From Ralstonia pickettii (lineage in GTDB: Bacteria; Pseudomonadota; Gammaproteobacteria; Burkholderiales; Burkholderiaceae): a stretch of 64,000 bases of DNA. A program made the translations under genes and the position numbers. Location of the stretch: the NCBI RefSeq assembly GCF_000607165.1, contig NZ_JFZG01000008.1, forward strand, positions 641,215 through 705,214, given 5' to 3'. Shown here one piece after another: positions 1-7,077 of this stretch; the first letter of the stretch is position 1; every line of letters begins with the position of its first letter. The notes under the pieces were generated by a model. It searched no databases. It was not told the origin of the DNA and worked only from the letters and a program-made list of their open reading frames with translations.

Positions 1-333
1 GTGTGGGCGACCAAGGGCGCCATTCCGCCAGGCAGCAAGACCCACCTGCCAGGCGTGTTTGCGGAACGCCTGGCGTTTCCGAAGCAACACATGACGGAGA
101 AACCGTTGGACCTAGCGCGTGAGGTGGTGCGCCTGGTGCCGCCCGGCAGTGTGGTGTGCGATCCGTTTGCAGGGTCAGGCACGTTCCTGGTGGCGGCGAA
201 GGAAGCCGGCCACCAATGGGTTGGGTCCGAGTTGGAGCTTGCGTATTACGAGCTGGCATTGCGCCGCTTGGCGGCTTCGTCTGCTGGTTCCCAAAATGCA
301 ACACCACCCGTCGAAGGGGGGGCACAGACGTAG
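1..333 (+). CDS. DNA methyltransferase, C-terminal part (runs in from the left)
   Basis: The frame is open from base 1 and gives 110 residues. The SAM-binding motif DPFAGSGTFLVAAKEAG lies near residues 53-70, followed by W-x-G-x-E/D-type residues (QWVGSELE) typical of the strand that holds the SAM ribose. The position of motif I near the C-terminus fits a beta-class N6-adenine or N4-cytosine methyltransferase, with the catalytic (D/N)PPY motif expected upstream, outside the window. The GTG at base 1 is probably internal, not the start. Such enzymes are common prophage cargo, giving self-protection against host restriction. Target base and sequence cannot be told. Confidence 0.8.
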   Translation: MWATKGAIPPGSKTHLPGVFAERLAFPKQHMTEKPLDLAREVVRLVPPGSVVCDPFAGSGTFLVAAKEAGHQWVGSELELAYYELALRRLAASSAGSQNATPPVEGGAQT

Positions 334-791
334 AGCTGGCTATCCGCCATCCGAGCGACACCTCCGGGTGAGTGCGCCTTGCCCTCGTGATGACACAGGC
401 TTCCTTGGATGGCGAGGGCAGGGTCTGCGGCTGGACCGCCCACGATCGCGACGCATATGGCGACGGCAGACGCCAGCAGCGCCAACGCGCCGGTGAAAAC
501 CAGCCACCGGCGCAGGCGTGTCTGCTGTTGTTGTGCGATGGCGCAGCTTGAGCACTGCGCCAGTCGATTCATACGGCCTTCCATAGTGAGGGACCTGGCA
601 TCGTTCATTGCGGCGCCGTGGTGGTGAATGTTGATCACGTTGCTCATCTGGTTGTTGGCTGTCGCCCCGTCATGCGTGGCGTCGCCTGCAACAACCTGAC
701 CTGCATCCCCCTCAACTGATATTTGCTTCTCTTGCATCGGCAGATGTTGTTTTTGACCGCCCCGTGGCCGGGCGCTAGATGCCACCTGCAA
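246..791 (-). CDS. Hypothetical single-pass membrane protein, prophage cargo
   Basis: Encodes 181 residues from a TTG start preceded by GGGGAG at 5 bases. A later ATG (737) has no clear ribosome site. The N-terminal 60 residues are polar and hold the runs SVEGDAGQVVAGD and NVINIHHHG, a style seen in small phage-encoded proteins. A CSSC pair (Cys80, Cys83) comes just before a single hydrophobic segment (about 96-118), and a soluble tail follows. The end of the gene overlaps the methyltransferase 3' end on the other strand by 88 bp. It is the last of three minus-strand genes between the methyltransferase and the repressor. No function is recognised. Confidence 0.6.
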   Translation of the reverse strand: MQVASSARPRGGQKQHLPMQEKQISVEGDAGQVVAGDATHDGATANNQMSNVINIHHHGAAMNDARSLTMEGRMNRLAQCSSCAIAQQQQTRLRRWLVFTGALALLASAVAICVAIVGGPAADPALAIQGSLCHHEGKAHSPGGVARMADSQLYVCAPPSTGGVAFWEPADEAAKRRNASS

Positions 792-849
792 GAACGCTCC
801 CCATTTAGACCGGCACGCAGTTCTTTATTTTTAGCGTACCTCACACTCC

Positions 850-1188
850 TTAACTGTCGCCCTTCCCAAACAAGTAGCCGAGTGCGAGCGTGATGATTGG
901 CGTAAAAACAGACCAAACATCTTTGAAGCTGAACGGTGACTCACTAGTAGCGAAGGCCGAATAAAAGACAACGCACAGAGAGAACACTCCCCCAGCCAAG
1001 AACGACCATCCTATCGTTCGATAAACGATTGAATTTTTTGCGTGTGATCCGCTGCCGATTTGCTCAGCAATTTTTCCTGTTACGAACCTGCTCTCGGGTT
1101 CGGCGCGACCAATTGCCATTTGAATCGGCGCACGAATTTCTGCAATCGGAGGTTGTTCGACCTCAGAGTCTTTGTCGCCATCACTCAT
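850..1188 (-). CDS. Hypothetical two-helix membrane protein
   Basis: Encodes 112 residues with a polar N-terminal half and two hydrophobic segments (about 58-80 and 91-108), ending in a short charged tail. It starts 2 bp after the stop of the gene at 1191-1571, so the two are almost certainly co-transcribed and translationally coupled. Base composition is clearly more AT-rich than the surrounding early genes, which suggests separate acquisition. No family is recognised. A small membrane effector or immunity-type role beside the soluble partner is possible but is only inference. Confidence 0.65.
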   Translation of the reverse strand: MSDGDKDSEVEQPPIAEIRAPIQMAIGRAEPESRFVTGKIAEQIGSGSHAKNSIVYRTIGWSFLAGGVFSLCVVFYSAFATSESPFSFKDVWSVFTPIITLALGYLFGKGDS

Positions 1189-1190
1189 GG

Positions 1191-1571
1191 TTACGCTGCG
1201 CCCAATAGGAAAGTGTAGTGGACAGTCCGCGGACCAGTCGGCTGGAAAGCGTAGACGCTGAAAGCTACGTAGAGCTTTCGCCCTTTCAATGTTCCGATTT
1301 CAATCGGTGCATTTGTTCCGGAGCCGATGCTGTTGCTGAAGTTCCACATCGTTAGCTTTAGACGTGAAGGCCCTTCAGGATTGCCTTCAATTCGAGCGGG
1401 GTTTCCATCATTTGAAAACTGCACTTCAACAATGAGAGGACCCTCAAGCTTGAAAGTGAGACCGCTTGAGTCTGCGGTAATAACAGTGCCGGCGGCTAGC
1501 ACGTCATAGCCGCCGGTGGAGATTTGCACCACCGACCCGCTGGACACGGCAATCGTTCCGAATGAACTCAT
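1191..1571 (-). CDS. Hypothetical protein resembling DUF6864
   Basis: Start chosen at the ATG at 1571 because AAGGA lies 6 bases upstream; the open frame continues to 1616 without a better site. The product is 126 residues, has no signal or membrane segment, and reads as alternating short strands. The conserved-looking run NFSNSIGSGT, followed by IEIGTLKGRKLYV and a HYTF end, resembles the DUF6864 family as I remember it; this is a recollection, not a search result. It is the first gene of a minus-strand unit lying between the late region and the repressor, a common place for accessory cargo in P2-like phages. Confidence 0.65.
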   Translation of the reverse strand: MSSFGTIAVSSGSVVQISTGGYDVLAAGTVITADSSGLTFKLEGPLIVEVQFSNDGNPARIEGNPEGPSRLKLTMWNFSNSIGSGTNAPIEIGTLKGRKLYVAFSVYAFQPTGPRTVHYTFLLGAA

Positions 1572-1636
1572 AAGTGTTCCTTTTTCATAGATCCAAAATA
1601 AGAAGCTTCGAGCCACGTCATTGGTGATTCGATAAG

Positions 1637-2062
1637 CTACCTGCGCGACTTCTTCGGTCCCTTCCGCATGTCGATGTGGCTGGGGCCCGTATGGTCACCG
1701 TCAATGTATTGGCCGACTTCGCCTTGGACTTTGATCGAAGTGTTGGTTTGGGGCTGCATGCCACCAATGAGTGCGAGCACCCCAGCGCGGCCGCGCGCAT
1801 CGAGGCGGCGGTATCCCGACAGGACCATTTCCTCTTCCGGCGCCAGCAGATCCGGCACGCGACGCCCCACAGCGACATAGAGCGGGTCGACCCCTGCCTC
1901 TGCCCACGCGACCAACGCGTTCAGATCGGGTATGCGGTCGCCCTGCAGATAGCTGGTGTACGTCGACGGTGCAACGTTGCCAGCTTCCGCCATTTGCCCC
2001 TTCTTCAGACCAAGGCGGCTGCGCTCCTCTTCAAGTCGGTCGCCAAAGCTAGAATTCGGCAT
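1637..2062 (-). CDS. XRE-family phage repressor
   Basis: Encodes 141 residues with an N-terminal helix-turn-helix (about 8-60; core LKKGQMAEAGNVAPSTYTSY). The tail is short and has no LexA/CI-type peptidase residues, so induction by RecA-driven self-cleavage is not expected from the sequence. The start at 2062 has AAGGAA 8 bases upstream. The gene is divergent from the early operon that begins at 2143, and an 18-bp perfect inverted repeat lies in between. By position and fold it is the lysogeny repressor of the element. Confidence 0.85.
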   Translation of the reverse strand: MPNSSFGDRLEEERSRLGLKKGQMAEAGNVAPSTYTSYLQGDRIPDLNALVAWAEAGVDPLYVAVGRRVPDLLAPEEEMVLSGYRRLDARGRAGVLALIGGMQPQTNTSIKVQGEVGQYIDGDHTGPSHIDMRKGPKKSRR

Positions 2063-2081
2063 CTCGAAATTTCCTTGTATT

Positions 2082-2099
2082 TCTTCGCGTTCGCGAAGA
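2082..2099. promoter_or_regulatory. Probable repressor operator, perfect inverted repeat
   Basis: TCTTCGCG-TT-CGCGAAGA is a perfect 8-bp inverted repeat with a 2-bp spacer, placed between the repressor start (2062) and the divergent early operon (2143). The symmetric site in a divergent regulatory gap is what a dimeric XRE repressor would bind. Part of it (TTCTTCGCG) recurs at 7722-7730 ahead of the excisionase. Confidence 0.65.
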
Positions 2100-2142
2100 T
2101 AATCATTGTGAATCCACCTGACTCACAAACCGATTATCGCCC

Positions 2143-2343
2143 ATGACCACTGCCGAATCCCTGCGGGAGCGCTGTCCAAATGGTGCTCGCTCGCGCGTGT
2201 TGGTGAACCTGAAGCCCGAAGAGATGGCAGACCTGAAAGCGCGGGCAGAGAGGGAGGGCAGGACCTACTCCAACTTGGCCCGCCTACTCATCATCCGCAG
2301 CATGAGGGCAGATCGAGACTCCTGCCCCTCCACCGCCACGTGA
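2143..2343 (+). CDS. Small ribbon-helix-helix-like protein, first early gene
   Basis: Encodes 66 residues. The run SRVLVNLKPEEMADLKARAE resembles a ribbon-helix-helix N-strand plus helix, so a CopG/Arc-like DNA-binding role is likely. It is divergent from the repressor, the usual place of a Cro-like counter-repressor. The ATG at 2143 has no Shine-Dalgarno sequence; translation may be leaderless or rely on another signal. The stop overlaps a GTG that could start the next frame. Confidence 0.65.
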   Translation: MTTAESLRERCPNGARSRVLVNLKPEEMADLKARAEREGRTYSNLARLLIIRSMRADRDSCPSTAT

Positions 2344-2369
2344 CCGCACTTACACAAAGCGAGACAGAC

Positions 2370-2561
2370 ATGTATCCCGATCCGAAACGGGTGCGCGACC
2401 ACCGCATCACTATTCGCCTTGACGACTACGAGTTTGCTTTCCTTATCTCGCTCGCAAACCTCGTTGGTGAACAGCCTGCAGCGCTCGCGCGCCGCGTTCT
2501 GTTCAAGGAAGCCGCACAAATGCTCGCCAGTGATTCCACTGTAGAGCGACACCACGCCTGA
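2370..2561 (+). CDS. Small ribbon-helix-helix-like protein
   Basis: Encodes 63 residues from the ATG at 2370. An alternative GTG at 2340 overlaps the upstream stop (GTGA) and would give 73 residues; neither has a strong ribosome site. The segment DHRITIRLDDYEFAFLISLA looks like a ribbon-helix-helix strand-helix, followed by a second helix. It is likely to be a small DNA-binding regulator of the early operon. No specific target can be named. Confidence 0.6.
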   Translation: MYPDPKRVRDHRITIRLDDYEFAFLISLANLVGEQPAALARRVLFKEAAQMLASDSTVERHHA

Positions 2562-2589
2562 TCGAAGGCGCCAAAGAGCCGCTGGAAAG

Positions 2590-2781
2590 ATGCCGGAAAT
2601 CGATATCGGCTTTACCGACGAAGACTTACAAGCGCTAGAGAACGTGCGGCGGCAGCAGGGCCTGGAGACATTGCAGCAAGCCGCCGAGTGGCTTGTGAAA
2701 GCGTCGATAAGGCGTGCCGCCGAACGGATGACAGGCAAACGCCGCTCACTTCAGCTCGTATCACCGGAGAACACGCAATGA
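2590..2781 (+). CDS. Small helical hypothetical protein
   Basis: Encodes 63 residues, largely helical and charged (TDEDLQALENVRRQQGLETL). The layout of a short strand followed by two helices again suggests a ribbon-helix-helix relative, but the match is weak. Its stop overlaps the start of the Ogr/Delta gene by ATGA, so the two are translationally coupled. No function can be given. Confidence 0.6.
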   Translation: MPEIDIGFTDEDLQALENVRRQQGLETLQQAAEWLVKASIRRAAERMTGKRRSLQLVSPENTQ

Positions 2782-3026
2782 AACTCACCTGCCCACACTG
2801 CGCTGCGCGCATGCAAATTCGCACCAGCCGCCCCGTGTCGCTGCTGTCGCGTGAACTGTATCTCCAATGCCCCAACGTGGAGTGCGCTTACACCTGCGCC
2901 GCAATCCTGTCTGCTGTTCGCACCATCGCGCCCAGCATGAAGCCGAACCCGCAGGCGTATCTGCCTGCCGGCCGCTCTCGTCTCTTCGCCGAAAACCCCC
3001 GCCAGCTCGAACTGCTGACCGGCTGA
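2778..3026 (+). CDS. Ogr/Delta-family zinc-finger transcription activator
   Basis: Start set at the ATG at 2778, which overlaps the previous stop (ATGA) and has GGAG 8 bases upstream. The product is 82 residues. Cysteines in the pattern C-x2-C (CPHC, residues 5-8) and C-x4-C (CPNVEC), about 22 residues apart, match the zinc-binding signature of the Ogr/Delta family, which activates late promoters of P2-like phages and lets P4 satellites turn on helper genes. Being in the early operon, beside the repressor, fits either a helper-type phage or a satellite. Confidence 0.85.
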   Translation: MKLTCPHCAARMQIRTSRPVSLLSRELYLQCPNVECAYTCAAILSAVRTIAPSMKPNPQAYLPAGRSRLFAENPRQLELLTG

Positions 3027-3065
3027 CGGCACCTCTCTAACCCCTTATCCCCTCGCGTCTGCTTT

Positions 3066-3083
3066 CGCGCCTTTCTAGGCGCG
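3066..3083 (+). other. Short hairpin between early genes
   Basis: CGCGCCT-TTCT-AGGCGCG forms a perfect 7-bp stem with a 4-base loop in the 91-bp gap after the Ogr/Delta gene. It is followed by a G-rich then T-containing stretch (GGGGCTTCTTTT), so it may be a weak terminator or a processing site. Confidence 0.4.
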
Positions 3084-3117
3084 GGGGGCTTCTTTTGCCT
3101 GAAAAAAGGAGTCACGC

Positions 3118-3354
3118 ATGTCTTCTCTCACTACAACGCTTTGCGCTGCGGCCAGCATCGAGGTGGGACCGGTTCAGTTTCGTCGACACGAAATCGTGAT
3201 TGGTGCGCCATATGTCTACGCCACGCAGCGGCTGTCTGTCAGGCTTCACGACGGCAACCACATCGAGCTGTGCTTTCACCTTGAAGAAGGCGCCGCGTCA
3301 CTCGCGGCTGGCGAAACCGTTGCGTTTCCGGCTGTCGACGAGGTGCCGGCATGA
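3118..3354 (+). CDS. Hypothetical prophage early protein
   Basis: Encodes 78 residues with a strong ribosome site (AAAAAAGGAG, 6 bases before ATG). It reads as a small beta-rich soluble protein with no signal, cysteines or membrane segment. Its stop overlaps the next start (ATGA at 3351-3354). No family is recognised; position in the early operon suggests a role in replication or control of the element. Confidence 0.6.
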   Translation: MSSLTTTLCAAASIEVGPVQFRRHEIVIGAPYVYATQRLSVRLHDGNHIELCFHLEEGAASLAAGETVAFPAVDEVPA

Positions 3355-3515
3355 AACCGTTCATCGTCCGCGTTGCTGCCAATGGGCACCACCTGACCGT
3401 TCACACCATCGCCGCCTCCAGCATCGACGCGCTGATGCGCGTGCTTGGCGCGCTTGAATCCCAGGGAGTGGTTGCATGCAGCGGTGCCGCGCGGCCACTC
3501 GGGAGGGCCGCGTGA
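3351..3515 (+). CDS. 54-residue hypothetical prophage protein
   Basis: A short frame that starts with the ATG overlapping the previous stop and ends with a TGA overlapping the next ATG (TGATG at 3513-3517). The product begins MKPFIVRVAANGHHLTVHTI and looks like a small alpha/beta peptide. Start and stop overlaps on both sides make it much more likely to be real than its length alone suggests. Function unknown. Confidence 0.6.
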   Translation: MKPFIVRVAANGHHLTVHTIAASSIDALMRVLGALESQGVVACSGAARPLGRAA

Positions 3516-3748
3516 TGCTCGCGTTCATCGTCAATCTTTGGATGCTCCTGACGGCGTTCGTCGCCGTCGCACTGCAGAACTACGGCCCGCGCACGCATCG
3601 TTGGGGAGCACTCGCCGGCCTGCTTGGCCAGCCCGCGTGGCTTTACCTAACGCATGTGACTGGCGAACCGGGCATGTTCACCGCGTCGCTGTTCTTCACC
3701 GTTTGCTACTGCACCGGCGTATGGCGCGGTTTCTTCGCGCGGAGCTGA
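3515..3748 (+). CDS. Small multi-pass membrane protein
   Basis: Encodes 77 residues from the ATG at 3515 (GGGAGG, 8 bases upstream; an earlier frame opening at 3476 has no such site). It holds about three hydrophobic stretches: the N-terminal 20 residues, a central segment around GALAGLLGQPAWLYL, and a C-terminal SLFFTVCYCTGVW. It is coupled to the previous gene by TGATG. Small membrane proteins in phage early operons often act on host membrane or exclusion functions, but nothing specific can be claimed. Confidence 0.6.
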   Translation: MLAFIVNLWMLLTAFVAVALQNYGPRTHRWGALAGLLGQPAWLYLTHVTGEPGMFTASLFFTVCYCTGVWRGFFARS

Positions 3749-3752
3749 AGCC

Positions 3753-3959
3753 ATGTCCAGACCCGTAGTCACGGAAGCGGACATCCGATGGATGCACAAC
3801 TTCCTGTGCCTGACCACGCCGTTTGACGCGATGCCGCCCGCGCTTCGCCAGGCCGTCGAATCCGCAGCCGCTGCCCTGTTGCCGCGCCTGCGCCAACGTC
3901 TTTCCCGACTTCCTCCCGTCGACTTCAAACGCCGCGCTGCCGGCGACCTGGACGACTGA
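3753..3959 (+). CDS. Hypothetical helical prophage protein
   Basis: Encodes 68 residues, with GGAG 8 bases before the ATG and only 4 bp between it and the preceding stop. The sequence is mostly helical, with an Ala/Leu/Arg-rich middle (SAAAALLPRLRQRLSRLP) and an acidic end. No family recognised; it belongs to the same early transcription unit. Confidence 0.55.
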   Translation: MSRPVVTEADIRWMHNFLCLTTPFDAMPPALRQAVESAAAALLPRLRQRLSRLPPVDFKRRAAGDLDD

Positions 3960-3978
3960 TCTTCATAGAGACAAGACC

Positions 3979-4287
3979 ATGAAAACAACCATCACCTTCA
4001 ACCTCGACACCGACCGCCTGCAGAGCTACACCGACGAGTACATCGCTGCGCTTTGGCATATCGCCCAGGTCAACCCCGTGCCCCACGCTGACCACGACGC
4101 CGGCGTGCTCGTCGAGCACATCGGCCGCGAAATCATTCTGCGCTGGATGCGTGGCGTCCCCGTGCCGGTCTGGGACCATCAGGGCCGCGATTACTACCAC
4201 CGCCAGCTCACGCGATTTGCGCGTTGGAACGGCATGGATTGGGTGGCGGACGCGGCGGTGCAGCCCACCGTCCCGGAGATCCTTTAA
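3979..4287 (+). CDS. Hypothetical prophage protein upstream of the primase
   Basis: Start set at the ATG at 3979, giving 102 residues; the frame is open further upstream, but that part lies over the preceding gene. The first residues (MKTTITFNLDTDRLQSY) form a strand then a helix, and a cluster of aromatic and His residues follows (ILRWMRG, DYYHRQLTRFARWNG). It lies 12 bp before the primase gene, so it is probably co-translated with it and may help replication. No family recognised. Confidence 0.6.
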   Translation: MKTTITFNLDTDRLQSYTDEYIAALWHIAQVNPVPHADHDAGVLVEHIGREIILRWMRGVPVPVWDHQGRDYYHRQLTRFARWNGMDWVADAAVQPTVPEIL

Positions 4288-4299
4288 GGCGGTCGAAGC

Positions 4300-7077
4300 A
4301 TGGCAACCATTGAAGAACTGAAACAACGCATCGACCTGCACGACCTGGCCGAGCGGCTGGGCATCAAGCGCGGCCCCGGCGGCGACAAGGCGCTCTATCA
4401 CTCACCGCTGCACGCCGACAAGAACCCGTCGCTGTCGATCTTCGTCAACCACCCAACGCACGGCACCGGCTGGAAAGACCACAGCTCTGGCGAAGGCGGC
4501 ACCTGCATCGACCTGGTGATGCTGGTGCACGGCTGCGACGTGTCGGAGGCAGTGAAGTGGCTGCACGACGCCTACGCCATTCCGCGTGACGTGCCCGCAG
4601 GCCAGCAGGAACGCCGGGAGAAGTCCAAGGCGGAGTACATCGCCGATCGCTGCCACGCCGACCGCGAGCATGCGCGCGAGTACTTGAAGAGCCGCGGCAT
4701 TTCGGATGCGGCCATCGATGCCGCGTTCCGTGCCCGCACGCTGGGTTACAACGCCTGGACGAGCTCACGCCTACAGCCGGGCGAAGTCGGCTACGGCGGG
4801 CCTGCGGCCGCGTTCATCGTCAAGTCGCTCAACACCAGCCAGGTGGTGGCCGTCGACATGCGCTACCTGGACCCCGCGCAGAACGGCAACGTCAAGACGC
4901 AGAGCCAGGGCGAGAAGAACGGGCACGGCTGGACCTCCGACCCGGCACGCCTGGCGCGCGCTCGCCGTGTGTTCCTGGTCGAATCCGCTATCAACGCGCT
5001 CTCGATCGACACGTGCGGCCTGCCGGGCGCAGCGGCGTTCGCGCTGCGCGGTCTGTCCAACGTCGACGGCATCGACTTCTCGTTCCTGCAGGGCAAGCAG
5101 TGCGTCATCTGCATGGACAACGATGCGCCGTTTGAGAGCGGGCACCCGCGCGCTGGCCAACGCCCCGGCCCCGAGGCCGCATGGGTGCTGTATGAACGCC
5201 TGACCGCGTTAAACATCAGCGCAATGCTGGTTGATCAATCCGAATGGGTGCGGGGGCTGAACGACGACAAGACGTCGGCCGAGTCGATCAACGACGTGAA
5301 CGACTACCTGCAAGAATACGGGGTTGAGCGGCTTGCCCGGGCACTGGACAAGTTCGAGCCGTGGATCATCGCCGGCATGGCGGGCGATGAGACGCGTCGC
5401 GGCCGACCGCGCGTCTACCTGCCGGCGCATGACTTCGCACAGTACTGGCGCTTCCGTGTGAAGCCGGATTTCACCAGCTACATCACCAAGATGGACCGCC
5501 AGGGCGAGGGTGACGTGGAAACGCCGGTGTACACCGACCTCTGCGGCTTTCGCGTTGCGTCGATCAGCCGCGTATCGGTGGCCAGCGCCACGTCGACCAT
5601 GACGGGCGATCCCGACCAGTCGCCCACGGTGTATTTCGCTGTCTCGGTGCAGGCGCCGCGCCACGGTGCGAAGCTGATCCGCCGCGTGATGATGGACGAC
5701 CAGCTCCACAACACCGACCTGTGGGGCAAGTTCGGCCCGATCTGGGCACCGGCGCCGTTCAAGCGCATGGTCAACATTCTGGAGCGCACGGCCGACCTCG
5801 GCGCGCGTGACGCGGCCAACTTTGTCGGCTTGGCCTGGCGCGATGGCCGGCTGATCGTCAACGAGGGGCCGGACTGCTATTTCACCGAGCCCGAGAAGCA
5901 GTGCCCGTACCACAACCTCACCTTCCCCAGCGGCCCGAAGCAGGACGCCCGCACGGTGCTGGAGGCCTTCCAGGCGACGTTTAAGCAGAACGCCGCCACC
6001 GTCCCCCTGGTGTGGGCGCTCGGAGGCCACCTGAAGGCGTTGTTGGGCTTCTGGCCGCACATGACCGTGCAGGCCGACAAGGGCGCCGGCAAATCGACGC
6101 TCATCAAGCGCCTGGAGCGCGCGCTGGCCTTCACGATGTTCTCGGGCCAAAGCCTGCAGACCGAGTTCCGGCTGCTCACCAGCGTCTCGCACACCAGCCA
6201 CCCCGTGGGCTGGGAAGAGCTGTCCGCCCGCCGGCAGGAGATCATCGACAAGGCCGTGGGCCTGCTGCAGGAGAACTATCAGTACACCGTCACCAAACGC
6301 GGCACCGACATGACGGAATACCTGATCAGCGCGCCCGTGATGCTGGCCGGTGAAGACGTGCCCGTGCGCAGCCTGCTCGGCAAGCTGGTGCGCACCACGC
6401 TCACCGGCAAGAAGGGGCCGATCATGCCCGACGACCTGCCGCGCTTCCCTGTGAAGCAGTGGCTGCAGTTCCTGGCCAGCCTGGACAAGGCCGTGGTCCT
6501 GGCCGAGTACCGGAAGATCCACGCCTACTGCACGCGCATGGCGCGAGCCTCGGGCCAGGACGAGGGCGCCAAGCGGATGCTGACCAACTATGCGGCAGTC
6601 ATGACGGCCTGGTACTACCTGGCCGAGTTCGCTGGCATCCATCACAGCGCCGGCAACTTCATCAACGACCTGCTGGCCGAAATGAACACGCACATCGCTG
6701 AAACCAGCGCCGACCGCGAGCCCTGGGTGTGGATCATGGAGACCGCGCTGTCGGAGGTGGACGCCGGCAAGTTCTCGTTCCCGCACGCCTTTGACACCGT
6801 GGAGGGCGAGCGCTGCATTCTGCTGCGCACCAGCCACATCATGGACCACATCGCACACAGCAACCCGCTGCGTGAGAAGTGGAACAGCCTGCCGGTGAAG
6901 TCCGACCGCGTGTTCAAGAAGCAGCTCTACGGCGCCGGCGTGGTCGCAGGTGAGAAGGAAGTCGAGCGCACCATCTTCAGCCGTCGCGTGGCGCACCTGA
7001 CGCCGATTTCGCTCACACGCCTGGCGGGCTACGGCCTGTCGGTCGCGGTTCGGGAGGATGCCCATGTCCATGCCTGA
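4300..7077 (+). CDS. TOPRIM primase-helicase, replication protein of the element
   Basis: Encodes 925 residues. The N-terminal 95 residues resemble a DnaG CHC2 zinc-binding domain, but the expected cysteines are replaced (Ser35, Asp60, Ser63; His38 kept), so zinc binding is doubtful. A TOPRIM core follows: Glu228 in VFLVESA and the DxD pair Asp273/Asp275 in VICMDND. A C-terminal ATPase has a Walker A, GAGKST, at 595-600. This layout matches the fused primase-helicase proteins of phages and integrated elements, which prime and unwind at the element's own origin. A repeat-rich origin-like field lies directly downstream (7377-7755), in keeping with that role. Confidence 0.85.
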   Translation: MATIEELKQRIDLHDLAERLGIKRGPGGDKALYHSPLHADKNPSLSIFVNHPTHGTGWKDHSSGEGGTCIDLVMLVHGCDVSEAVKWLHDAYAIPRDVPAGQQERREKSKAEYIADRCHADREHAREYLKSRGISDAAIDAAFRARTLGYNAWTSSRLQPGEVGYGGPAAAFIVKSLNTSQVVAVDMRYLDPAQNGNVKTQSQGEKNGHGWTSDPARLARARRVFLVESAINALSIDTCGLPGAAAFALRGLSNVDGIDFSFLQGKQCVICMDNDAPFESGHPRAGQRPGPEAAWVLYERLTALNISAMLVDQSEWVRGLNDDKTSAESINDVNDYLQEYGVERLARALDKFEPWIIAGMAGDETRRGRPRVYLPAHDFAQYWRFRVKPDFTSYITKMDRQGEGDVETPVYTDLCGFRVASISRVSVASATSTMTGDPDQSPTVYFAVSVQAPRHGAKLIRRVMMDDQLHNTDLWGKFGPIWAPAPFKRMVNILERTADLGARDAANFVGLAWRDGRLIVNEGPDCYFTEPEKQCPYHNLTFPSGPKQDARTVLEAFQATFKQNAATVPLVWALGGHLKALLGFWPHMTVQADKGAGKSTLIKRLERALAFTMFSGQSLQTEFRLLTSVSHTSHPVGWEELSARRQEIIDKAVGLLQENYQYTVTKRGTDMTEYLISAPVMLAGEDVPVRSLLGKLVRTTLTGKKGPIMPDDLPRFPVKQWLQFLASLDKAVVLAEYRKIHAYCTRMARASGQDEGAKRMLTNYAAVMTAWYYLAEFAGIHHSAGNFINDLLAEMNTHIAETSADREPWVWIMETALSEVDAGKFSFPHAFDTVEGERCILLRTSHIMDHIAHSNPLREKWNSLPVKSDRVFKKQLYGAGVVAGEKEVERTIFSRRVAHLTPISLTRLAGYGLSVAVREDAHVHA

